From positions 1-64,000 of the forward strand of contig NZ_FOZX01000013.1 in assembly GCF_900116135.1 (NCBI RefSeq): a DNA stretch of 64,000 bases. Direction: 5' to 3'. The DNA is from Saccharopolyspora flava (lineage in GTDB: Bacteria > Actinomycetota > Actinomycetes > Mycobacteriales > Pseudonocardiaceae). A program made the translations under genes and the position numbers. The notes beneath the pieces were generated by a model. The model was not told the origin of the DNA and searched no databases. It was given only the letters and a program-made list of their open reading frames with translations. Shown here piece after piece: positions 16,627-25,079 of this stretch. The first letter of the stretch is position 1. Each line of letters begins with the position of its first letter.

Positions 16627-17753
16627 TCCCGCTGCAGCAGGGCGCCGCCGACGGTGTCGCGGGTGGCAGGAAGTGCGAGTCGTTGCTCGATCTCATCGGC
16701 GACACCCCAGTGCTGCGCGTGGCGACACCGCTTCCGCGACCGCACCCGGGGTTCTGGGCGAAGCTGGAGTCGGTCGGTCCGGCGACCATGAAAGCCCGTG
16801 CTGCGCTGTCGATGCTGCGCGGCGCCCGCGAGCGCGGTGAGCTCCGCACCGGGGCTGCGGTGGTCGAGTCCAGCAGCGGCACCCTCGCCGTGGGACTGGC
16901 GTTCGTGGGCTCGGCGCTGGGACATCCGGTGGTCATCGTTGCCGACTCCGAGCTCGACGAGATGACCCGGCGGTTGTTGCGCGCCTACGGCGCCCGCGTG
17001 GAGATCGTCCCGCAACCACATCCGGTCGGTGGGTGGCAGCGGGCACGGCTGGACCGGGTGCACGAGCTGTTGGCGGAGATTCCCGGCGCCTACTGGCCGG
17101 ATCAGTACAACAACCCGGACAACCCAGCGGGCTATCGGGAGATGGGCCGCGAACTCACCGTGCAGTTCGACGAGCTCGACGCGGTGGTGTGCAGCGTGGG
17201 AACCGGTGGTCACAGCGCGGGCATCGCCTCGGTGGTGCGCAAGCGGTGGCCCGGAGTGCGCGTCGTGGGCGTCGACTCGCCGAGGTCGAGCCTGTTCGGC
17301 CAAGTGCCCGGGCATCGCCTGATGCGCGGGCTGGGAAGCAGCATCCACCCGGGCAACGTCGCCTACGACCAGTTCGACGAGGTGCACTGGGTGGGGCCTG
17401 CCGAGGCGGCCGACGCGTGCCGCAGGCTGGCCGCGCGCAGCTTCGTCAGCGGTGGCTGGAGCACGGGTTCGACCGCGATGGTCGCCGCGTGGTGCGCGCG
17501 GGAACTCGATTCGGATCGGGTCGTGGCGGTCTTCCCCGACGGTCCGGACCGGTACTGGGAGTCCATCTACGACGACGACTTCTGCCGGCACCACGACTTG
17601 GTCGCACGCGCCGCCATGCCCTCCACCGTGGACCACCCGCGCGAGGCCGTGGGCCGGCGGTGGGCGCGGTGCCGCACCGTGGCTGATCCGTGCTGCCGAC
17701 GAGCCACCTCGGGGCAGTGGTGCCCGGTGTGCGAGGAGGGCGCGACATCATGA
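16623..17753 (+). CDS. SbnA/cysteine-synthase-like PLP enzyme with Cys-rich tail
   Basis: A 376-residue fold-type II PLP enzyme. The PLP lysine lies in GPATMKARAALSML, the counterpart of the S-x-K-D-R region. SSSGTLAVGLAF is the substrate loop and VCSVGTGGHSAGIASV the phosphate-binding loop. SbnA relatives join an activated serine to an amino acid to build metallophore precursors, whereas true cysteine synthases use sulfide. Unusually, the last ~35 residues carry Cys in RRWARCRTVADPCC and QWCPVCEEG, which may bind metal. It is coupled to DUF364 (GTGA) and to the MFS gene (ATGA). Product unknown. Confidence 0.8.
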   Translation: MIPLQQGAADGVAGGRKCESLLDLIGDTPVLRVATPLPRPHPGFWAKLESVGPATMKARAALSMLRGARERGELRTGAAVVESSSGTLAVGLAFVGSALGHPVVIVADSELDEMTRRLLRAYGARVEIVPQPHPVGGWQRARLDRVHELLAEIPGAYWPDQYNNPDNPAGYREMGRELTVQFDELDAVVCSVGTGGHSAGIASVVRKRWPGVRVVGVDSPRSSLFGQVPGHRLMRGLGSSIHPGNVAYDQFDEVHWVGPAEAADACRRLAARSFVSGGWSTGSTAMVAAWCARELDSDRVVAVFPDGPDRYWESIYDDDFCRHHDLVARAAMPSTVDHPREAVGRRWARCRTVADPCCRRATSGQWCPVCEEGATS

Positions 17754-19027
17754 CGAGCAAGGGAGCTTTCCTGCGGTTGTCCACGCCCGCGCGGTTGCTG
17801 GTGGTCAACCAGTTCGGGATCAACGTCGGCTTCTACATGCTGCTGCCGTTCCTCGCCTCCTACATGAGCCACGACCTCGGCTACGGCGCGGCCGTGGTCG
17901 GACTCGTGCTCGGAGTGCGGAACTTGAGCCAGCAGGGCATGTTCCTCGTGGGAGGAACCGCCGCCGACCGGATCGGCTGCCGGCCGATGATCATCCTCGG
18001 TTGCGCGCTGCGGGTGGTGGCCTTCGGCCTGTTCGCCTTGCTCACCTCGCTGCCGGGCCTGGTCCTGGCCGTGGTGCTGACCGGACTGGCCGGGGCTCTG
18101 TTCAACCCCGCCGTGCGGACCTACCTGATGCACGAGGCGGGCGAGCACCGGGCGGAAGCGTTCTCGGTGTTCAACGTGTTCGCCCACGCCGGGACCCTGG
18201 TCGGGCCGCTGCTCGGCGCGTTGCTGCTGAGCATCGACTTCCGCGCGGTCGCGCTGGTGGCCTGCCTGGCCTTCGCCGCGCTCACCGCCGCGCAGATCGC
18301 GGTGCTGCCGCACCGGGAAGTCGAACCGCAGGGCAGCAGCGTGCTCGGCAGCTGGCGGGAAGTCGTGACCAACCGACGTTTCCTGGCGTTCACGTTGTCG
18401 CTGTCGGCCTACTTCGGCCTCTACAACCAGCTCTACCTGACGATTCCGCTGGAAGCCCAGCGCGTGTCGGGGCTGTCGTGGGCGATCGCGGTGGTGTTCG
18501 TGGTCTCCACCGTGATCGGAGTCTTCGGCCAGGTGCGGATCACGAACTGGTGCCGTGGGCGCTGGTCGTCGGGGCGCTCGACGGCGGTCGGGTTGGCGTG
18601 CATGGGGTGCTCGTTCGTCCCGCTGATGGTGGCCGGGCCGCTGCTGCCCACGCGCGAGGTGGGCGAGACCGGCCAGAGCTGGGTGCTGCTGCCGGTGATC
18701 GTGACGACCGTGCTGTTCACCGTCGGCCAGGCGATCACGAACCCGTTCGCGATGGAGTTGCTGCCGATCGTGGGCAGCGAGCGGCTCGCGGGGACCTACT
18801 ACGGCTTCTACTACCTGGTGTCGAGCCTGGTTGCGGCCGGTGTCAGCTGGCTCGTCGGAGCGATGCTCGACGCGTTTTCCTCGCCGGGGCTGCGCTGGTT
18901 GCCGTGGCTGGTGCTGTGCGCGGTGGGTCTGGCCGGTGCGGCGGGCACCGCCGTGATGCACCGGCGAGGCCTGCTGACGCGGAATCCGGCACCGTGCCGG
19001 AACGATGAGAGGAAGGCAGGAGCATGA
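17750..19027 (+). CDS. MFS transporter, probable exporter of the operon product
   Basis: A 425-residue major facilitator protein with twelve predicted spans. The loop after the second span carries GGTAADRIGCRPMIILG, matching the family's G-x3-D-R-x-G-x-R pattern, and the second half repeats the architecture after ~200 residues. Start and stop overlap neighbours by 4 bp. In staphylopine-type systems an MFS protein (CntE) exports the metallophore, and this gene sits at the same point between synthesis genes and importer. That assignment is by analogy. Confidence 0.85.
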   Translation: MTSKGAFLRLSTPARLLVVNQFGINVGFYMLLPFLASYMSHDLGYGAAVVGLVLGVRNLSQQGMFLVGGTAADRIGCRPMIILGCALRVVAFGLFALLTSLPGLVLAVVLTGLAGALFNPAVRTYLMHEAGEHRAEAFSVFNVFAHAGTLVGPLLGALLLSIDFRAVALVACLAFAALTAAQIAVLPHREVEPQGSSVLGSWREVVTNRRFLAFTLSLSAYFGLYNQLYLTIPLEAQRVSGLSWAIAVVFVVSTVIGVFGQVRITNWCRGRWSSGRSTAVGLACMGCSFVPLMVAGPLLPTREVGETGQSWVLLPVIVTTVLFTVGQAITNPFAMELLPIVGSERLAGTYYGFYYLVSSLVAAGVSWLVGAMLDAFSSPGLRWLPWLVLCAVGLAGAAGTAVMHRRGLLTRNPAPCRNDERKAGA

Positions 19028-20562
19028 GCGAAACCGGCAAGCGCCCACTGTGGAGTCGTCGGAGGATGCTGACCACGGCGCTGGGTGCCGCGGCAGCTCT
19101 GCCGCTGGCCGGGTGCGCCGGTGCGGGAGCAGGGGGCGGCGGTCGGCTTCGAGCGGCGTTCCCGACGTCGGGCGCCAAGGAATCGCTGGATCCTCACACC
19201 AGCTCGCTGTTCGTCGACCAGGCCCGGGCCAAAGCGCTATTCGACACGCTGGTCGCCTACGCAGACGACATGAGCGTCGTGCCGCGCCTGGCCGAATCGT
19301 GGGAGCCCGACGGGACGGGCACCCGGTGGCTGATCCGGCTGCGCCAGGCCAGGTTCCACGACGGCCGGCCGGTGACGGCCGAGGACGTGCTCTACAGCTT
19401 CCGCCGCATCACCGACCCGGCCACCTCGGCGGCTGCGGCCAAGCAATTCGTTGGCGTGAACTTCGCCGTCAGCCGCGCTCGCTCGGCCACCGAGCTCGAA
19501 GTGGTGCTCAACAGCCCCAACTTCGAGTTCCCGTCGGCGTGGGGCGCGCCAGGCGCCGAGATCGTCCCGGCGGGCACGACCGACTTCCACGCCCCGGTGG
19601 GATCGGGACCGTTCCGCTTCGTGGACTTCCAACCGGGCGCGAGCGCGGTGTTCGCGCGTTTCGACGGTCACTGGTCCGGCGCCCCGACGCTGCCGGAACT
19701 GGAGTTCGTGCCGATCAACGAGGACTCGGCCCGCGTGGCGGCGCTGCTGTCCGGTCAGGTGCACTATGCCCACGACATCGGCGCGAACGCTGCGCGCCAA
19801 CTCGAAGCCGATCAGCGGGCCCAGCTGCTCTCGGCCGAGCGCAGTACCATGCAGGCGGTCGCGTTCAAGGTCGACCGGGCACCGTTCCGCGACCCTCGCG
19901 TGCTGCACGCGGTCCTGCGCGGCGTGGACCGCCGGGCGCTCGTCGACGTCGCTCTCAGCGGCAAGGGCGACGTGGGCAACGATCTGTTCGGCAAAGGACT
20001 GCGCCACTATGCTGAGAACGTGGCGCAGCGACCGCGCGACGTCGACCGCGCGAGGGCGCTGCTGCGCGACGCGGGTGCCGAGGGCTTGGCGTTCGATCTG
20101 CTGACCAGCGGCGCCGACCCGTACTTCGAGCCGGCGGCGATGCTGATCGCCCAGCAGCTCGGCGACATCGGCATCCGAGTCACCCCGCAGGTGCGCCCTT
20201 CGGAGACGTACTTCTCCGACATCAAGGAACAGGGCGTGGCCGCGCACACCAGGACCGCGGCCCTGCCGGTGGCGGCATTCCTCGGACAACGGATGACCAG
20301 CGGCAGCGGGACCAACAACTACACCCACTTCCAGTCGCCCGAGTTCGACGCGCTGTTCAGCACGGCGCTGGCCACCGCCGACGAAGGAGAGCGGGCGCGG
20401 CTGCTCTCCCAGGCCCAGCAGCTCGCGCACGAGCGCAGCGGGCTGATGGTGTGGGGCTTCAGCAACTGGAACGTCGCGGTCACCGGCGACGTCCGGGGCT
20501 TGCGGGCGGCCACGCCGAACTCCCTGGACTGGGCCCGGTTCGACCGCGCCGAGCTGGGTTGA
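19024..20562 (+). CDS. Extracellular solute-binding lipoprotein, DppA/NikA family
   Basis: A 512-residue family 5 binding protein. It begins with a twin-arginine lipoprotein signal (SRRRML, lipobox LAGC), suggesting folded export. It continues with ESLDPHTSSLFVDQARAKALFDTLVAY, AESWEPDGTGTRWLIRLRQ and FHDGRPVTAEDVLYSFRRI, which are standard for the family. Homologues carry peptides, nickel chelates or opine metallophores. Under a B12 riboswitch a cobalt or nickel complex is the likely cargo, inferred from regulation. It starts within the MFS stop and is followed directly by the permeases. Confidence 0.88.
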   Translation: MSETGKRPLWSRRRMLTTALGAAAALPLAGCAGAGAGGGGRLRAAFPTSGAKESLDPHTSSLFVDQARAKALFDTLVAYADDMSVVPRLAESWEPDGTGTRWLIRLRQARFHDGRPVTAEDVLYSFRRITDPATSAAAAKQFVGVNFAVSRARSATELEVVLNSPNFEFPSAWGAPGAEIVPAGTTDFHAPVGSGPFRFVDFQPGASAVFARFDGHWSGAPTLPELEFVPINEDSARVAALLSGQVHYAHDIGANAARQLEADQRAQLLSAERSTMQAVAFKVDRAPFRDPRVLHAVLRGVDRRALVDVALSGKGDVGNDLFGKGLRHYAENVAQRPRDVDRARALLRDAGAEGLAFDLLTSGADPYFEPAAMLIAQQLGDIGIRVTPQVRPSETYFSDIKEQGVAAHTRTAALPVAAFLGQRMTSGSGTNNYTHFQSPEFDALFSTALATADEGERARLLSQAQQLAHERSGLMVWGFSNWNVAVTGDVRGLRAATPNSLDWARFDRAELG

Positions 20563-21509
20563 TGCCGAAGTTTGCGATCAGGCGGCTGGCCACGGGACTC
20601 CTGCAAGTCGTCGCGGTCGTCACCGGCGTGTTCGTGCTGACTACCTGGCTGCCGGGCGACACAGCGGTGGTCGTGCTGGGCGAGAACGCCACCGAACAGC
20701 AACTGGCGGCACTGCGCGACCAGCTCGGCCTGGACCGCCCCTGGCCGGAGCGGTTCCTCGACTGGGTCGCAGGCCTGGCCCGAGGTGATCTGGGGACGTC
20801 GCTGCTCACCGGGCAATCGGTGAGCGAGCAGCTCGGTCGAGAACTGATGAGCACCACGATGCTGGCCATGCTGACGCTGCTGGTCGTGCTGCCGCTGGCG
20901 GTGCTGATCGGGGTGCTCAGCGGGGTGCGGATGGGATCGCGCACCGACCGGGCGCTGACCTCGGCGATTGTCGTGCTCGACGCCATTCCGGAGTTCGCCC
21001 TGGGCATGGTGCTGGTCGCCCTGTTCGGACTGCAGCTCGGCTGGTTGCCCGCCACCGCGGCCGGGCTGTCGGGTCTCTGGCTGGCCGAGGAGCCGGCGGT
21101 GTTGGTGCTGCCGGTCACCGTGCTGGTGTGCAAGCAGTTGTGCGCGCCGACGCGGCAGATCCGGATCGGAGTGGCAGAAGCGGTCGAGGCCGGATACGCG
21201 ACGCACCTGCGAATGCTCGGTGTGCCGGAACGGACGGTGCTGATGCGTCACGTGCTGCCCAACGGACTCGCACCGGCTGTCCAGCAGCTCGCCCGAACCG
21301 TGGACGGCCTGCTCGGTGGTGTTGTCGTGGTGGAGGCGTTGTTCGGGCTCACCGGGGTGGGATCGGGATTCGTCGACGCCGTCAAAGCCCGCGACCTTCC
21401 CGTGGTGCAGGGGTATGCGCTGGTGTTCGTGCTCACGACCGTCCTGGTCAACATCGCCGCCGATGTGGCGGCACGTCGGCTGATTCCGCAGCGGGAGGTG
21501 GTGGTGTGA
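20562..21509 (+). CDS. DppB/NikB-type ABC permease
   Basis: A 315-residue membrane subunit. The N-terminal span is FAIRRLATGLLQVVAVVTGV, followed by the loop containing LRDQLGLDRPWPERFLDWVAGLARGDLGTS, typical of NikB/DppB. The ATPase-contact loop includes YATHLRMLGVPERTVLMRHVLPNGLAP, followed by GGVVVVEALFGLTGVGSGF. The start shares one base with the preceding stop. It forms the translocation pore together with the next gene. Confidence 0.9.
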   Translation: MPKFAIRRLATGLLQVVAVVTGVFVLTTWLPGDTAVVVLGENATEQQLAALRDQLGLDRPWPERFLDWVAGLARGDLGTSLLTGQSVSEQLGRELMSTTMLAMLTLLVVLPLAVLIGVLSGVRMGSRTDRALTSAIVVLDAIPEFALGMVLVALFGLQLGWLPATAAGLSGLWLAEEPAVLVLPVTVLVCKQLCAPTRQIRIGVAEAVEAGYATHLRMLGVPERTVLMRHVLPNGLAPAVQQLARTVDGLLGGVVVVEALFGLTGVGSGFVDAVKARDLPVVQGYALVFVLTTVLVNIAADVAARRLIPQREVVV

Positions 21510-22312
21510 CCACGACGAACCTCCTGCGCGCCGTGACGGGATGGCTGCTGCTCGGTATTCCGCTGTGCCTGGCCCTGCTGGGGCCGGTGTTCGCCGGGAC
21601 CACCCGGTCGGAAGCCGGTCCGCTGCTGTCACCGGACTCGGCACACCTGCTGGGGACCGACGCGCTCGGCCGGGACGTGCTCGCGCTGGTGCTCTCCGGT
21701 GGGCGCACGGTCGTCGTGCTCACCGGGGCGGCGCTGGCGCTGGCCTATCTCGCGGGCGTCCCACTGGCCTTGGTGATGGTCGGCCAGGCGCGGCAGTGGA
21801 TCGACCAGGCATTGCTGCACGGGCTGGACGTGCTGCTCGCGCTGCCTGGCCTTCTCGTTCTGCTGGTGCTGGCCGCGACCGGCAGGCAGAGCGCGGCGAG
21901 CCTGGTCGTGGCGGTCGCCGTGCTGCAGCTCCCGGCGATCGTGCGACTGGCGCGCAGCGCCGCCCTGGCCCCGGGTTGTCGCACGGTCGTGGAAACCATG
22001 GTCCTGCAAGGCGAACCGTGGTGGCGGATTCACCTATGGCACACCGGCCGTGCAGTGCTCGGTCCGGTGGCAGTGGACGCGGGCAGCCGACTGATCCTGG
22101 TGTTGCAGCTGATGGCGTCGGCTAACTTCCTCGGCTTGGGTCTGCCCGCCTCGGCCAGCGATTGGGCAGTCCTGGTGGAACGCAATCGCGAAGCCCTGTT
22201 CCTACAACCGCTCGCCGTGGTCGCGCCCGCGTTGTTGCTGGTCGCTCTGTGCACCGGCGCCAACCTCGTGGTCGACCGCACGGCAGCGAAACGAAGCGAG
22301 GTCGCGGCGTGA
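21506..22312 (+). CDS. DppC/NikC-type ABC permease
   Basis: A 268-residue permease with HLLGTDALGRDVLALVLSGGRTVV near the N-terminus, the signature of DppC/NikC proteins, and several spans. The contact loop (VETMVLQGEPWWRIHLWHTGRAVLGP) is less canonical than in the upstream transporter. The GTG start overlaps the previous stop as GTGA, and the stop overlaps the ATPase in the same way. The protein is slightly shorter than the ~280-300 residues usual for the family but shows no break. Confidence 0.88.
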   Translation: MTTTNLLRAVTGWLLLGIPLCLALLGPVFAGTTRSEAGPLLSPDSAHLLGTDALGRDVLALVLSGGRTVVVLTGAALALAYLAGVPLALVMVGQARQWIDQALLHGLDVLLALPGLLVLLVLAATGRQSAASLVVAVAVLQLPAIVRLARSAALAPGCRTVVETMVLQGEPWWRIHLWHTGRAVLGPVAVDAGSRLILVLQLMASANFLGLGLPASASDWAVLVERNREALFLQPLAVVAPALLLVALCTGANLVVDRTAAKRSEVAA

Positions 22313-23886
22313 GCGAACCCATCCTCGTCGTGCGCGGGCTCCGCGCCGCCGCGGGTGACCACTTGTTGCTGAATACCGTCGACCTGGACCTGAGACCGGG
22401 CACCGTGCTGGCGGTCATCGGCGAGTCGGGCAGCGGCAAGACCACGCTCGGACTGGCGTTGCAAGGCGAATCCCTACCCGGCGTCGCTCTTTCCGGCAGC
22501 GTCCGGCTGCACGACACCGAACTTCTGGGCTGCACGGATGCGCAGCGGCGCCGCGTGCGTGCCGGGAAGACCGCGGTGTTGCCGCAGCACCCGGCCGGTG
22601 TGCTCAACCCGATGCGGCGCGTTGGCACCGTGCTGCGCGAGCTAGCAGCACTACGTCACGCGGATCGCCGCACACGTGACCACGCCGTTCGGGACGCGAT
22701 GACGGCAGCCCAGCTGAACCCGGAAGCAGGCCTCCAGCGCCGCTACCCGCACCAACTGTCGGGAGGCCAGCAGCAACGCTTCGCGCTCGCCCAAGCACTG
22801 ATCACCCAACCCGGCATCGTCGTCCTCGACGAACCCACCACGGGTGCCGATACCATCACCACATCCGAAACCGCCGACATGTTGGCAGCTCTCGCGGCCA
22901 ACGGGACGGCGTTGGTGCTGCTCACCCACGACCTGGCACTGACCCGCAGGATCGCGCACCACACGCTCGTCTTGCACGGCGGCCGGATCGTCGAACACGG
23001 GACAGCCACGCGATCGCTGCCCGCGCCTACCCACGCCCACATCAGAAAGCTCCCGGCAGCGGAGCGACACCTGTCCGCCAATGCCGACGTCACTCGGGCC
23101 GGTCCTGAGCCTGTGCTGCGTGTTGACAACATCGGTCGTCGGGCAAAGAACGGCACGCCTCTGATCAGCGGCGTGGATCTGACCGTGCACTCCGGCTGGT
23201 GCGCCGCGATAATCGGGCGGTCCGGAGCAGGAAAGACGACCCTGGCCCGCTGCCTGGCCGGGCTGACCCGTCCGGACACCGGCCGGATCCTCCTCGGCGA
23301 CGTCGAACTGGCCCCGACGGCACGTCGACGACCTCGCGAACACCGCCGCCACGTGCAGTACATCCACCAAGACAACCGCGCCGCGTTCGACACGCGGAGT
23401 CCAGTGGTGCACCAGGTCGCCAGAACCGCGGAACTCCTGAGAGGCCTTTCCCGCCCGGACGCACTCCGGGAGGCCGGAGACGCGCTGGCCACACTCGGGC
23501 TGGAGTCGGCGCACACTCTGAGGCGCCCCTCCGGGCTCTCTGGCGGTCAGCTCCAGCGCGCGGCCCTGGCGCGCGCACTGCTGGCCCGCCCATCGGTGCT
23601 GATCTGCGACGAGATCACCTCATCGCAGGACGTGGTCAACCAGTCCGACCTGCTGCGCGTACTGGCTACCGTGAAAGCAACGTGTCACACCAGCATCGTG
23701 CTGATCAGCCACGATTTCACCGCGGTGTCCGCGCTGGCTGACGAGGTGCATCTCATGCAGGGCGGTCGCCTCGTCGAATCGACCACACCACGTGAGTTGT
23801 TCAACGCCCCGCGATCCGAGTTGGCATCCAACTTGGTTGCAGCGGACCGGAAACTCCGCCGGGGTCAGCACGTGACGGACGGCTGA
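22309..23886 (+). CDS. Fused DppD-DppF/NikDE-type ABC ATPase
   Basis: A 525-residue protein with two ABC ATPase domains. Domain 1 has GESGSGKTTLG, QLSGGQQQRFALAQAL and IVVLDEPTTGAD. Domain 2 has GRSGAGKTTLARCLAGL, GLSGGQLQRAALARALL and VLICDEITSSQD. A single chain driving both permeases matches the architecture of the transporter at 2081-3727, although sequences differ. It is the last gene of the riboswitch operon. No strong terminator follows; the next 500 bp contain only an IS fragment. Confidence 0.9.
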   Translation: MSEPILVVRGLRAAAGDHLLLNTVDLDLRPGTVLAVIGESGSGKTTLGLALQGESLPGVALSGSVRLHDTELLGCTDAQRRRVRAGKTAVLPQHPAGVLNPMRRVGTVLRELAALRHADRRTRDHAVRDAMTAAQLNPEAGLQRRYPHQLSGGQQQRFALAQALITQPGIVVLDEPTTGADTITTSETADMLAALAANGTALVLLTHDLALTRRIAHHTLVLHGGRIVEHGTATRSLPAPTHAHIRKLPAAERHLSANADVTRAGPEPVLRVDNIGRRAKNGTPLISGVDLTVHSGWCAAIIGRSGAGKTTLARCLAGLTRPDTGRILLGDVELAPTARRRPREHRRHVQYIHQDNRAAFDTRSPVVHQVARTAELLRGLSRPDALREAGDALATLGLESAHTLRRPSGLSGGQLQRAALARALLARPSVLICDEITSSQDVVNQSDLLRVLATVKATCHTSIVLISHDFTAVSALADEVHLMQGGRLVESTTPRELFNAPRSELASNLVAADRKLRRGQHVTDG

Positions 23887-24004
23887 TCCACGGCACGCGA
23901 CGGGATGGTCCAGCTTGCCAGGAGTGTGAACCTTTCCGCGGTGGGGCTGTCCTCGTCTGCACTGTAGGCCGTGATGGACAGCCTGTCTCCGCCGGGCATC
24001 TCCA

Positions 24005-24211
24005 ATGTCGGCGGCGCCTGTCGGCCAACGAAAAGACGTCAACACAGCACATGCCCGACTACGTGGCCCGGGAGAACGCGCGAACGCCCAGCTCAAGTCC
24101 TGGAATATCCTGCGCAAGATTCGTTCCAGCCCACGACAGACGACCAGGCTCGTCAACGCCATCCGCAGCGTTATTCATGCAGGCTGTGCCAAAGTGGAAA
24201 ACGTTCACTGA
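24005..24211 (+). mobile_element. Transposase C-terminal remnant
   Basis: The gap 23887-24404 contains no intact gene. Between about 24040 and 24200 one frame reads LRGPGERANAQLKSWNILRK, then SVIHAG. This matches the C-terminal end of DDE transposases common in actinomycetes, where the catalytic Glu lies in the PGERANAQLK motif. Everything N-terminal is missing and no inverted repeats were recognised, so this is a fossil fragment marking a rearrangement boundary after the riboswitch operon. Confidence 0.65.
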
Positions 24212-24404
24212 TGGCTGCTTCCGATCCTATCGGACCATGATTTGGGGCTTTCCGTGAAAGCGGGGGAACCTCACCTGGCGGGATCGGATCAAGCAGGCCC
24301 ACTTCGGCCGTGGCCAAAGGGGGCGTAAGTACCGAGGAGCGAGCTGCACCGTGAGTAGGAGGGGCCCGGGACCTGGGGTGCGGGCCCACGGTGGCGAGTT
24401 GGGG

Positions 24405-25079
24405 TCAGTCGTCCGCGTTAGCGGTGGTGAGCTGACGAGGAGTCAGCTGGCCGGTCGGGGTGAACTGACCGGTGGCTTCATCGAGAAACTGGACTTCGGC
24501 GGCGCCGATGTCGAAGTACATCCCGGTCAGCTGAAGAGCGCCGTTGTCCACCCGTTCCCGCACTCCGGGGTAGGTGAGCAGGTTGTCCAGTTGCTGGGCA
24601 ACGTTGGCCCGACATAGGTTCTCGTGCGACATCGACCCGTGCTCGTCGTTGCTTGTGGTGTCGACGCGGTATCGGGCCAGGGTGTGGGTGCCATGTTGGA
24701 GCCATGCGTCCAGACCGGTAGTGGGACTGTTTTCGCCGTGGCCGTCCATGAGCGCGCGAATGGCTCCGCATCCGGAGTGGCCGCAGACCGTGATGTCGGT
24801 GACTTCCAGCACCTCGGTGGCATATTCGATGGCAGCGGCTACGGAGTGGTCGATTCCCATGGTGGTGGGGTCGACGTGGTGCTGTGGCACGAGGTTGCCG
24901 ACGTTGCGCACGATGAACAGATCGCCAGAACCGCTGGTGGTGATCAGGTGGGGCACGATGCGGGAGTCCGCACAGGTGATGAACAGCTGCGAGGGTGCCT
25001 GCCCGCCGGCCAAATCTTCGAAGAGGCCGCGGAGTTTGGGTGCCACGGTGCGCTGGAACTCGTCAACGCCCGCGAGCAT
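24405..25079 (-). CDS. Beta-carbonic anhydrase domain (detached from a SulP fusion)
   Basis: A 224-residue domain with all beta-carbonic anhydrase zinc-site motifs: CADSRIVPH (Cys, Asp, Arg) and VCGHSGCGAIRAL (His, Cys). It would interconvert CO2 and bicarbonate. ATG 25079 is an internal Met. The same frame runs upstream through a linker to an in-frame TGA at 25188-25190, beyond which lies a SulP STAS domain. SulP-carbonic anhydrase fusions are known in actinobacteria, so this was probably the C-terminal half of one protein, now separated by a Trp-to-stop type change. Expression as a free enzyme is possible but unproven. Confidence 0.75.
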   Translation of the reverse strand: MLAGVDEFQRTVAPKLRGLFEDLAGGQAPSQLFITCADSRIVPHLITTSGSGDLFIVRNVGNLVPQHHVDPTTMGIDHSVAAAIEYATEVLEVTDITVCGHSGCGAIRALMDGHGENSPTTGLDAWLQHGTHTLARYRVDTTSNDEHGSMSHENLCRANVAQQLDNLLTYPGVRERVDNGALQLTGMYFDIGAAEVQFLDEATGQFTPTGQLTPRQLTTANADD

